A program made the translations under genes and the position numbers. From contig JAAVVG010000001.1 in assembly GCA_012976225.1 (NCBI GenBank), positions 1,240,001-1,304,000 of the forward strand: 64,000 bases of DNA. Direction: 5' to 3'. Positions 47,027 through 57,260 of this stretch are shown here, in pieces. Under the pieces are notes generated by a model, which worked only from the letters and a program-made list of their open reading frames with translations, was not told the DNA's origin and ran no database searches. The first letter of the stretch is position 1; each line of letters starts with the position of its first letter. Source of the stretch: Golubevia sp. BC0850 (Eukaryota; Basidiomycota; Exobasidiomycetes; Golubeviales; Golubeviaceae).

Positions 47027-50000
47027 CTAAGTTGGTCTGTCTCCAGAGGAGGTAGGAGAAGAGCTGACCCTCAACCCTTCAAGCTTCTTAGTGGTACTTG
47101 AAGAAGGATGTTGACCACCACTGCTTCTTTCAACCGGAGAAGAATGATGAGAATAAGAAGATGAGGAGGAGGGGGAGGAGGAGGATTTGACCACTCCAGA
47201 AGGCTTGGGAGGAATCAAAACTTCGACGCTGCGTCGATTGCTTGATCTGCCCGCTGTATCTGATTCCGATTCAGTTTCACTTTCCGTTTCACTTTCCATT
47301 TCAGCTTTCTTCTCCTTTGATTCACTTGATCCAGACTTTGAGTAGTACTTGAAAAGATTCGTTTGATGCCCGCCATTAGTTGAACTCGAAGAATCTTTCT
47401 TGGACTTGGATTTCGATTTCTCTGTTGACTTTGATGACGATGAAGACTTCTTTTCTTGAGAAGGGGTCTTGTCTTTCTTTCTTCCTTTTTCTGCTTTCTT
47501 GAACACAGGAGCTTGCATTTCTTCCTCTGACCCCTCTTCGGAAGATTCGGAATCGACTTGATGAACTCCATTTTTTTCTCGTCCTGATCTTGAAGTAACA
47601 CTTCCAGCACCTCCTTCCTTCATCCCATCGAGGCCCTCTACTAGTTTGAAAGGTTCTCTCGAAATACCCTTACTGAACGAAGCATCTGTCTCCGGACTTT
47701 CTCTACCTCTTTTTCCTAGCTTTGGAGATCTTTCCTTCTTCTCTCCCTGAGTACTTCTCATCACTATTTCCACTGAAGAGTCCGGAATAGTGATGCCTGA
47801 AGCGTCTGGATTCGTATCTTCTACTCCATTCATTTCAGAATCTTTCGGAATTTGAGATTGAGATAGAGAAAAAGAATCTTGAGAGAAGCTTTGAGAAGGG
47901 AGAGGGATCGTTTCTTGAGTGGCGGGAGTTGGAAGGTAGGACCTTTGAGTACCAGCTGTCATAGAATTGAAGTGAGGACCTGAGATTAGACTGCCTTGAG
48001 AGCTGCTGGCGGTCATATCGATGACCTGGTCTTCCTGAGTTTGAGAGTTCGTTTCCATCTGATTGGTCGAAGAAGCTGCCTTGGCTTTAGGTCTCGGCTT
48101 CGGTCTCTTTGACGGTCCTCCTACAGAAGTACCTGAAGCGTCTTGAGTCCCAGGAGTTCCCGGCAGAGGTGAGTTTGCTGGTCTCTTCTTTGGAGTTGAA
48201 GATTTCGTGGCCTCAGGAGGACCGCTCCTCCTCCCGCTCCGAGTTTGAGAAGAAGCTCTGAAAGATTGGTCTTGAACTTCTTTGATCCCATCTTCAGAAG
48301 GATCGGAAGAATCAGAATCGCTCTCTTTGGCATCCGATTCGGAAGAGTCTTCATCGTCAGAGCCATTTCTCTTCTTCTTCTTCTTTCTAGATTTCTGAGA
48401 GCTCTCTTTCTCCTTCTGGTTCTTCTTCGATTTCTGACTCTTCTTCTTTCGTTTCTTCTCCATCTTCTCGTCTCCTTCTTCAGCTTCCCACATTTCATTT
48501 CCTTTCTGACTTTCCAAGACTGCTGCTTTGTCGCTTGGGAACATCGCTGCTCCGAACCTGGCGCTCTCTCCCTTGATCCTTCTAGCTTCTTCGAATCCGA
48601 CTTGGCTTTCTTCTTGAATGAGGAGTACGACCAGTTCTGGTACTAGAACTCGAGAGACGAATTGGAAGGCGGCTGTAGGAGCGAAGGCAGAAGTGTTTAG
48701 ATTTCAGTCCAAGTGAGGGCCTTGGGAACGACATTAGACCGCATATACACAAATTCACAGAGAGGTTCGAGTGTCTTAGCTATGGCTGGATCACTGAGCT
48801 GAAGCTTGGCATCAGACTTGAGAAAGTAGGTCAGAAGCACCCTTTCGATGCACTCTTTTCCCTGTTCTCCGAAGCTGCGAGGAGACGATAAGAATGGCGA
48901 CAACATCAGTCTCTCTTTCGGTAAGCATAATTAGATTTAAGAGGCGATAGATAACTCACTAGCCAGCCTGTTCCTCTTCCATGCTTTCCATCGACATCCC
49001 TGAGGTCAACGCTTTCCTCCCAAGCCTGGCTCTGACTTCCAAGACCTCGTCGAACCAGACGCTGGATTTCGGATTCTTGACAATCTCAGACATCTTCTCC
49101 AGGTAAGAATTCTCTGGATCCGAGATCTTTTGCCGAAGATCTTCGAAATTGATGGTTCCTGGCCAACCTTTGCTCAAACCTTGAGGAATGACTTCTTGCT
49201 CGTCGCGATGCTTGGTGCAGGCGGTGAGGACGTCGGTTGGTTTCGGAGGTCTGGAAGAGTGAAGTCTGTCGAGCCAGCTTTGCATCATGCTGAGCAGTTC
49301 CGAAGAGGCATCTTTTGGAAATGTTTCTTCGCAGAAAGGACAAGTCTCGAGCTCTGAGTAAGGGAGAAGGGGTGTAAGTACATCTGTGAGCTCGGGTGAG
49401 ACGTGGTATTGAATAAGCGGGGTTACAGAGGATCCTACTGACCATGGGCGTGTTTCGGTACTGTCTTGGGGACAGAGCTAGAGTGAATGAGGGAGAGGAA
49501 GGTCAGCTGCGCTCCGAGTGCACCTAATCAACCAGGAGTGAATCCACTTGGCGATCGAGACTCACAACTTTTTCTCAGAGGTTTGAATTGTCACTCCTTC
49601 CAGTTGGTCGATGAGCTTCTTATGATCGAGTGCCGGCCCATTCTCTGGCTTCTTGTCAGGAAGGACCAGCATTTTCTTCCCAACTTCCACCTTCTCGTCC
49701 TTCTTTTTCCTTCCTTTCCTTTTTCCTTTGCTGACCGGATTCTGTTCTTCATCGCTCTCTCCTCTTTTGGGAGGAAGCATCAATTTCCCTTTCTCTTTCG
49801 ACTTGCCTTCCTCCTTTGAATCCGCCTTCTGCCTCTTCCCACCACCTTTCCCTTTCTGGAGTTTTTGAGTGTCCTGATATTCGTCATCAGACTCTTGATC
49901 CTTTCTCATCTTCTTTTGAGGAATCTTGGGTAGAGGAGAGGGGATTTGCATTTGCTTTCCCTTTGGTGTCTTTGACTGGACCTTCTTTCCCGAAGGTGAG

Positions 50001-50401
50001 GAATCCTCCTTCTCATCAGTTTCTGACCTAGCAGATGACAATCCAGAGCTACCATGGTCATCACTAACGTCTCGGGAGCGTTTAGAGAGCTTGGTGTTGC
50101 GAGGTGAAGATCGAATGGGAGATGAGGATTGGTTGGCTGGCTTGGTAGTTTGCTTCTTGTAGGTGCTTGCGGTTCGTGAAGAGGTAGATGATGAAGATGA
50201 AGATGAAGATTTTGGCATGGAAGAACTGGATGGAATAGTAGGCTCCCATCCTAGCAGGGTGTCCAGCACGGTAGGTTGCTTCTTCTGGTTGTTGGAATTG
50301 GGAATCACCTTAGCCCAAGGATCCGTACGTCCATTGTTGCTGCCGCCTTTCGATGATTGAGTGGCAGTAATTCCAGAGCTCCGGATTCGTTTCTGCTCCA
50401 T
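47027..50401 (-). CDS. RTC4-domain protein (restriction of telomere capping 4-like)
   Basis: Five exons on the minus strand with consistent phases: 50401-49566, 49477-49443 (35 nt), 49353-48960, 48874-48759 and 48672-47027, giving 1008 aa. Residues 1-290 are disordered, Ser/Lys-rich. The middle is an RTC4-like domain: LETCPFCEETFP, CTKHRDEQEVIPQGL, WPGTINFEDLRQKI, GYFGEQGKECIERVLL, and, after intron 4, FVSRVLVPELVVLLIQEE. Cys and His residues (CPFC, CTKH) suggest zinc binding. The C-terminal 520 residues are low-complexity with many Ser, Lys and Glu, including KKRKKK-type blocks and a SKSKSKKD stretch. Yeast Rtc4 was named from a telomere-capping genetic screen; its molecular role is unclear. 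The donor for intron 4 (GTGAAT, first base 48758) was fixed by phase and by the branch-like CTAAAC before the acceptor. An in-frame ATG upstream at 50479 is an alternative start. Confidence 0.85.
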
Positions 50402-50891
50402 CTGAAAGTAGGAGTGATGGCGTATCAGAAGGTAGAAGTGATAAGAGAAGAATTCGCGTCGTGACTTTGCGTGTCGCAAGGCTTTACAACGTCCTTCAGG
50501 ATAGAGTGGTCAAACTATTTCAATACGGGAAGGAGATTTTGAAAAGTAAAAAGAGAATAATTTGACACATTTTCAATGATTATGAACTACAAGTGAAGGG
50601 GACAGAATGTGGAAAGAAGTGGTGGTGGCGAAGGTGCTTGAAAGTCGAACTTATTTGGCTGAACGCCTCTTTGATGGTTAGAATCCTGAAGGAGTTATCT
50701 CTGTGAGAAGAAGACAGGGGAGGGTAAGGAAGGAAGTTGGTCGCAATTCCAGCGAAACGATCAAGTAAAAAGGCTGCATCGAGAGGTATTAGGCATCTCC
50801 GTTGTCGCCTTCTCTTCCTCCCCCTCGAAAGCAACTCACCTCATAGTTTACTAGACTTTGATTTGCTTGAGCTGCGCCTGAGTCCAATGCT
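50402..50891. other. Intergenic region between the RTC4-domain gene and the metallothionein gene
   Basis: Contains the RTC4-domain gene promoter and the metallothionein 3' UTR (both genes on the minus strand). Small ORFs only; no repeat or structure recognised. Confidence 0.45.
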
Positions 50892-51116
50892 CTACTTCTT
50901 TGGACAAGAAGCGCAGTTTTGGGAGCAGGCGTCTCCGCATTTGCATTCTCCACTGGCGGCGCAGCTACATCCACCATTCTCGTTAGAGCAACAGGATGGA
51001 ACCTTGGCTTGGTTCTTAAGACCTTGACAGACCTTGCAAGAGCAAGTACCTGGAGCACAGGTACAGGTGTTGGAGGAAGCGGCAGAGCAGCAGTTGGTGG
51101 AGCATTTGCAAGCCAT
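50892..51116 (-). CDS. Cysteine-rich metallothionein
   Basis: A single-exon ORF of 74 aa with 18 cysteines. They occur mostly as Cys-X-Cys (CKC, CTC, CSC, CSC, CKC) and Cys-Cys pairs, plus CSQNCASC near the end. There are no aromatic residues and no His, and Ser, Ala and Lys fill the gaps, which is the composition of metallothioneins. They chelate Cu(I), Zn or Cd in the cytosol through thiolate clusters. Two Cys-rich halves are separated by a Cys-poor linker (QGLKNQAKVPS), suggesting two metal clusters. The ORF starts MACKCSTNCC, and a 5' leader with a CCAA tandem repeat precedes it. Length and pattern resemble animal and basidiomycete metallothioneins more than yeast Cup1. Lack of an intron is unusual in this window but common for such small genes. 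Confidence 0.9.
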   Translation of the reverse strand: MACKCSTNCCSAASSNTCTCAPGTCSCKVCQGLKNQAKVPSCCSNENGGCSCAASGECKCGDACSQNCASCPKK

Positions 51117-51134
51117 GTTGAGGTTTGTAGAGGT

Positions 51135-51165
51135 TTGGTTGGTTGGTTGGTTGGTTGGTTGGTTG
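51135..51165 (-). repeat. (CCAA) tetranucleotide repeat, nearly 8 copies, in the metallothionein leader
   Basis: On the plus strand TTGG is repeated seven full times plus three bases; on the coding (minus) strand it reads CCAA repeats ending about 19 nt before the ATG. It probably forms part of an unstructured 5' UTR, which would favour efficient translation, or is a plain microsatellite. Confidence 0.9.
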
Positions 51166-51286
51166 AGAAGTGAGAAGAGATTTTAAAGTTGAGAAGAAGA
51201 AGACTGATTAAACAAAGGTTTGCAAGACTTTCCATTTAATAGTCGTGAGGGAATTTTGCGACAGGATGTCGCACGACTCAATCGGC

Positions 51287-51297
51287 CACGTGACTCA
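51287..51297. promoter_or_regulatory. Overlapping E-box and AP-1/Gcn4-type site upstream of metallothionein
   Basis: The sequence CACGTGACTCA combines the palindromic E-box CACGTG with the bZIP site TGACTCA. It lies about 175 nt upstream of the metallothionein start codon. Yap1-type stress factors or Cbf1-like bHLH factors recognise such sites in other fungi; binding here is inferred only from the motif. Confidence 0.4.
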
Positions 51298-51580
51298 AAA
51301 TTGGTGAGGCAAAAACATCTCTCGAAGGTTGCTCTAGATCGAAGGATTCGGATTGACACGATGAATTGAATGAAAGGGAGATAAATTAACCGATTTTGAT
51401 GGAAAGCACAGGCAAACCAAAACTAACAGAGTTTCGATTAGAAAGAAACGGAGTGGGGAGAATGACAAGAAAGAGCGAAGCGAAGATGACAGTTGTTACA
51501 ATTTGGGATATCTCGAGGAACTTTGAAAATGAAAAGAATGAAGAATATGATGCTTGGATATAAAAGAAAGGAACACATAA

Positions 51581-53477
51581 TCAACCAACCCATCTCGGCT
51601 GAGTTCTCATTCTCGGCTGATTTGAGTTGCCTCCTTGAGGCCTTCTATAAGGACTGTTGCTGCCGCTACCTCTCGCAGGTCCAGAAGTACTTGGAGTAGA
51701 GGCGCCAAAGACGAAAGGAGCGGGAGCTGCAACTGGAGGTCTACTACTTGATCCACCAAGAGGAGAGGGAGAGGTCGGAGTAAAAGGTTGCTGGGCAGTC
51801 TGACCTGAGACTGGATTTCTGAAAAGACTGTCGTTGATTGAAGTGGAAGTATCTCCTCCAAAAGTAGGTCTGAAGCTGAAATCGTATGCTCCTCCAGAGG
51901 TGGGCGTGTGAGAAGCGAATGACAAGGTTTTGGAAGGTTCAGGTGGAGGTGATGATGTAGGATTTGAGAAGTTTGAAGTGAAAGATTGAGTTGAATTGGA
52001 GGAAGGACCATTGAACATCTGATTGTTACTGTATGATTTGAAGGAAGGCGTACTGTCTCCGAAAGATAGAAGGTTGGAGCTTCCAATTCCACTGCTTGAA
52101 TGTTCCCAACCATTACGTGACTTCTCAACTCCAGAGTGCATCCTCTTGAACCTCAATTCCTCTTCGTCGTCCTCGATTCCTTCCATATCGGCCTGTGAAG
52201 TCAGAGCTGCCTGTCCGTCTGCGATGAGATTATTCATCTTCTGTTGAAATCTGGCAAAAGCTTCGTCTTCTTCCTCGTCCTCTCCGTCATGCTCTGCCTC
52301 CATCTCATCAGCTTCTAGAACCGAGGAAGTCGTTGTTGGAGACCCTAGCTCTCGAGCAGTTGGATTCCTTGACCTGGCTCTCTCCTTCTCTGCGGCGATA
52401 GAACGTGCTGATCTGGTAGATTGGAACGCTGGCCTCCTTCGACGTCGTGAGAGATACACGTGTCGCTGAGAGTTCGTGGACCCAACAGAAGCAGAGGGGG
52501 AGAGAGGAGCTGAAGGCCCAGCGTTCGGCTGGAGGTAAAGGGAAAGGAGGAATGGAGGAGAGGACAGAGGAACTTGTCAATGCTGATTTCTATTCAGGTC
52601 TCTTTGAATGTTATGATGCTGAACATGAACCTCGAGATAGAAACCTGCGATAGAATCTCAAAGATTTCGACGCATACATTCATTCAACTTATTGAGGAAG
52701 CTGACAGAGCTCTGTTCCAAGATCTCCTTTCAAGCTCTCGGCCGCTAACTCTCTACTCCCCGCCCTTCTTGAGCTGATTTGATCTCTTCGAATACTCACA
52801 TCCACAGGATACTGATATGGTGGAGGAGCCTCCTCTAGACTACGCTTCTCATTCCCACTCGCAGCATTCCCGCTTGCCTCAGGCTGGCTTCCCTCGACCT
52901 GCTGCTGTCCTTCCTCTGCCGGCTGACCTCTGTTACCCCAGCTAGACCATAAAGAATAAGCTGTGATAGCGGCAGCGCCTGTTGCTATCGCAGCACTGAG
53001 GGCTCCTTCTACGATGGCACCTGTCAATCCTCTCCGCTTCTTGTTAGGATGATCGACCTGATCCTGAGCTTGTTGAGCTCTCTCTTGAGCAGATTGAGCT
53101 GCTAAAGCTTGAGCGTGAAGTCTCTGTTGAGCTGTAAATAGAGATCCAGGAGCAGGTTGATCTGAGAAAGATTCAGGTTGCTGAGGTTGCTGATTGGAGA
53201 ATTCGCCAGGTTGTGAGTTGATTGAAGAAAGAGAGTAAGAGGATTGTCTTGGATAACTGTTGTAGGAGTGATTGTAGCTCGCAGAATTGAGCGAACGTTT
53301 CTTTTGAGGTGAAGAAGGGTGATTAGGATCCATCAAATCTGGATGGGGAGGAGAATGAGAATGAGAATGGGCATTGATGATTTGACTTTGTTGAGGGGCT
53401 GGTCGATTTGGAGGATGGAGAGGTGCTCCATTTAGACTCGCTTTAAGCCTTCTATGTCGCTGGGGATATGTCGACAT
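51581..53477 (-). CDS. Unrecognised protein with one hydrophobic segment and Phe-Gly-like C-terminus
   Basis: Two exons on the minus strand are supported: 53477-52800 and 52465-51581, which join in phase 0 to give 520 aa. The 334-nt intron between them is long for this window and could hide a small exon. I do not recognise the family. The N-terminal 130 residues are Pro/Ser/His/Gln-rich and disordered. KKRRGLTGAIVEGALSAAIA begins a 30-residue hydrophobic helix with many Ala and Gly, preceded by a basic cluster, like a membrane anchor with positive flank. After the intron come RHVYLSRRRRRPAFQ, an acidic helical stretch (EDEAFARFQQKMNNLI) and a Ser/Pro/Gly-rich tail with SFRPTFGG and PFVFGA, reminiscent of nucleoporin-like or adaptor proteins. 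No catalytic motif is visible. Confidence 0.55.
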
Positions 53478-54407
53478 TATTGGATGGTTGTGGACAGTTG
53501 TGGTTTTTAGGAGGAAGAAAGAAGCTCGAGGCTCGGATCACCACCAATCAACACCTCTCTCATCTCTCCAAGTTTTGAGATTGTGGCGATTTACTGTTAC
53601 AAAAGGTGGAAATGGGCAGCGAAGAGTAGCAGGAAAAAAGAGTTCGGTTTTGGTAGGTAGAGAGCGAAAAAAAAGGCGTGCGAGTCGGTGAAAGATGAAA
53701 CCAAAACGGCTCAGAGAAATGAAGAGAGCTTGGATTTTGAGAGGCAATTTGGGAATCGAAGTGGTGGGTGGAAGAAAGAGAGAGTTTGCCAGGAAAAGGG
53801 GGGTTGGAAACAATGGAACAGATTACAAAGACATTCTCCACACCTCCCACTTGTCACTCCCCAGCCTGTCTTGACGTTAGAACACCTTTTTGATCACTTG
53901 TTTGAGCTTGAATCTATTTCACGAACACGAGCGTGAGCCTTACCTTTGTGTTACGATGCTTGGAGAAAATTTGAGTTTACTTGAAGCTGTGCCTGTGGGA
54001 GGAGGGAAGAAAGGTGAGCAGATCGGAGGGAGATTCGTGTGACTTGAAGAAGTCGAAAGTTCGGGATAGAATCTTAAATCCGTTTGACTTGGAGAGAAAA
54101 GAAAAAGGTGTAGATTGAGAAGAAGTGGTTGATGTCGATGAGAAAGAGTCAACGTTCTAGACGACTAAGTTCTGCAGTTTTGATTTTTGCTGAAGACTTG
54201 AACTTGAAACAGAATGATTACAATTTGAAGGGGATATCGAGTTAAGACCCACGAAGGTTGAGGTCTTTTGAAGTCAAGAAAGATGGAGTTGTCACCTTGT
54301 TGAGAGCTAATTTTGGAATGTATGCATGATTGAAAGGGTCGTTAAGGCACGGAGGTCTGGAGGATTTGCGAAATCTTCTGCATCGAGAAAGTCAGAAGCT
54401 GGATGAT
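53478..54407. other. Intergenic region between two unrecognised minus-strand genes
   Basis: About 930 nt. ORFs on both strands near 53490-53940 overlap one another and have no consistent splice structure or domain. The region should hold the promoter of the gene starting at 53477 and the 3' UTR of the one ending at 54408. Confidence 0.45.
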
Positions 54408-56980
54408 TTACTCAATCTTTGATCTTTTAGAGTCTGTAGACAGCAAAGAAAGATTGAAATTTGGGTCAGTTTCACAACCTCTTCTATCTGTGTTTTCAAG
54501 ACATTGGACTTGACCTTGATAATACTCACCATTTTCTTCGAATTCTCCGAACTCTCCGTTCAAGCCCTCTCCATCGGCATCTTCATGAGATCTTTTGGTC
54601 TTAAGAGTTGTTGGCAGAGTGGAGACCTCTTCTGACGCATGTTCCTCAGCGGATCCATTTCCATTGATGTGGGCAGCAGGCTCTGACTCTTCTTCGTAAA
54701 TATAGTCTTCAGGGGCTTCTGCTGCGGAGGCTGCAGGGTCTAGAGTACCCTCTTCAGCGTCCTCGTCTGTAGCGGCTGCGATTTGAGGTTGGTCTTCCTC
54801 CTCGTATTCCAGGATCTGTTCTTCGTCGTCTACGGAAATGACAAAAAGAGAAGGAGCAACATGTCAGAACTCTGAGAATCCTGCGGAGACGACCAGCCTT
54901 GAAGGTATGAAATCGAGAAAAACTCACCAGCAGCAACTTCACCATCCTCGCCCTCTACTTCCTGACCGTATCCTTCTCGATGATTAAGATATTCTGATTT
55001 GTTGAATCGGGACTCTTCCGAATCGAACTGAGCCTCTTCGTCTTCGATAACTTGCTCCTCTGTCTGATTTCCATCTTCGACTCCTTCTTCAGTGTATTCC
55101 AACACTTCCTCTTCTTCTTCTCCTCCTTCCACTTCTCCATACTCTTCTTGATTCTGATGTTCTTCTTCGTTTTTCCCTCCATGATTCTCTACTTCTTCTT
55201 CATCTTGACCTTCTCCTTCACCTGTCTCAGTAGGATCGACTTGTCCCTCCTCATCATCTACCGTAGTTACAAAGGTTTCTTCTCCTTCTAATTGAGCTCC
55301 AACTTCCACTTCTTCCGACCGTTGCTCTTCGACTTGAGTCTCGTTAGCCATTGAGGAAGGAAAAGGAGTCGCCGTCTCATAAGATTCGACTTCTTCCTGG
55401 TTGTCTTCCTGTCCTTGAGTTGGTCCGACCTTAGAAGCTCCAACTACATCAGCTTGACTTTCGATCGGTTCTTCGGATGTTTTGTTGTGTTCTACATTCT
55501 GAGCATGGTGCTCGGAAGCTCCAGTCTGCTCCTCCACAGCTCCATCTTCGTTGTTCTCTCCTTCGTCCTCTTTCGCTAATTGATCTTCAATCATTCCACC
55601 AACTTCAGCAGCCAAAGCATTGTACCTGTTGATGAACCTTTGACCTTCGCTCAATTCGAGATGCATGCTCGTCTGAATTCCACAGCTAGAATGAAGGCGG
55701 TGAAGATCTTCTAGAGAGATCTCCCGAGAGTAGACATCGTCCTGGAGAATGAGAAGGAACGGATAGGGGGAAGGGCTGTCAGAACTAAATTCTGACAAAC
55801 TTGCACTTCTCTCTGATTCAACTCGTCATCCTTTCGCTTCCGTAAACCAGCTCACTTTCTAAAAGCTGCAACTCACCTCTCTAATGCTCAATTCCAATTC
55901 AGGACACCAGATAATGATTTCAGTTCCCTCCTCCAAAAAGTCTCCCAGAACCTCCTTGACTCTGAAAGCATCAAACAAGCTAGCTAGTGGAGCATGGAAG
56001 GTTTCCTTCGGAGCTCTCAAAGGAGGAGCAGGAACTTCCACCGTCAGTTGACCTTGACTAGCTTCAGTCGAGTTAGGATCCGCGGTGAGATCCAATCCAA
56101 TGTAGCATTCAGATGTAGAGGAAGAAGACGGGAACATGACGAAATCCTGACCATTGAAGGTTACTCTGATGGAAGGGATCGCTTGATCTGAAGGGCTTGA
56201 TGCGTCTACCTCCTCTTCCTCTCCATCTCCTGTCTGGGGATTGACTGCTCCGTCTTGAGGGGGGACAGATAGCTCCACCTGGTTAGATTCGTCTTGAATC
56301 ACTGGCTGAGCTTCTTCTTCTCCTCCTTGAGAAAACTCGTTGCTAGGCTGAGCATCTCCAGATTCGGTAACCAGGTTCTCTGCTGCTCCGCTCCCGCTCT
56401 CTTGTCCGTACTCTTCTTCCACTGTCTCTTTCTCAGTGACAACCACAGAACTGGAAGCAGGTTCCGCCTTGTGAGACGTACCATTTAGAGTGGATTGATT
56501 GATAGGGAGTGATGGAGGATGAGAGAGGGAGGTGGTGGTTGATTCTAGCAGAGTTGAAGTAGGACCTTCCAGAGCATCTTGAACAACCTGATCCTGATCC
56601 TGATCCTGATCCGGCAATGGAGTCTCATCTTGGATCTTGGGAGTTGATTGAGCTGCTTGCATTTCGATTTCCTTCTCTGAAGAAGGCAGAATGCTGTCTT
56701 CCTTCTCACCTCCCACTTTCCCTTCCTCTTGGATTTCTACCTCTATCGTTTCCTCCTGAATTGCATCTGCATCCATTTGCTGATCTGTATACTCTGCGTC
56801 TTCATTCTCCATTTGAGCGTCGTCTTGGTATGGTTGGGATTGGTCTACATTCATCTCTGCGTCTAGGTCCAGGTTTCCATCTTCTGACATTGCTTGATCG
56901 GCAGAGGTGACCACGTCGTAATCTTTTGGAAGATCCGATGTGAAAGCTTGAGGCTCAAAGGCCATCGCTTGAGCGTTCAT
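54408..56980 (-). CDS. Large acidic protein with a conserved-looking central module, function unknown
   Basis: Four exons on the minus strand with consistent phases: 56980-55877, 55741-54928, 54829-54530 and 54433-54408, giving 747 aa. The first 270 residues are disordered and rich in Glu, Gln and Asp, including a DQDQDQDQ run. A folded-looking part spans about 270-430: PSIRVTFNGQDFVMF, YIGLDLTAD, LASLFDAFRVKEVLGDFL, IIIWCPELELSIREDDVYSR, EISLEDLHRLHSSCGI and QRFINRYNALAAEVG. It alternates beta strands and helices and looks conserved, but I cannot name it. The rest is extremely acidic (many Glu runs) and ends DSKRSKIE, a possible nuclear localisation signal together with TKRSHED just before. 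Composition suggests a nuclear histone- or chromatin-associated protein. It shares a 280-nt divergent promoter with the NAD kinase gene. Confidence 0.72.
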
Positions 56981-57260
56981 GTGAAGAGATAGTTGATTGT
57001 CGATATGAGTGAGTGGGTGAGGGGAAGAAGAATGGAGGGAAGGGAAGGGGGAGGGTAAGTCGCCTGAGACTGAAATTAAAGGAAGTAGGTGACTTGGATG
57101 AGTTGACTGTGGTTGAAGAGAATCAATTGGGAACTTGAGATTTCTTAAAGTCAGTAGTTGTGGGCAAAAGTGAGAGAGCTTATTTTCAATCGTCTTTCCC
57201 GTTCCCTCGATCCCTCGCCCCTCGCCCCGCTATCCTCTCAATTCTGATTTCTTTGTTGGA

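Larger units (their letters stand above)
51117..51580. other. Metallothionein promoter and leader
   Basis: About 460 nt containing the CCAA tandem repeat just upstream of the start codon and the CACGTGACTCA element described separately. The far end (51400-51580) is the 3' region of the next minus-strand gene and is AT-rich. Confidence 0.5.
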
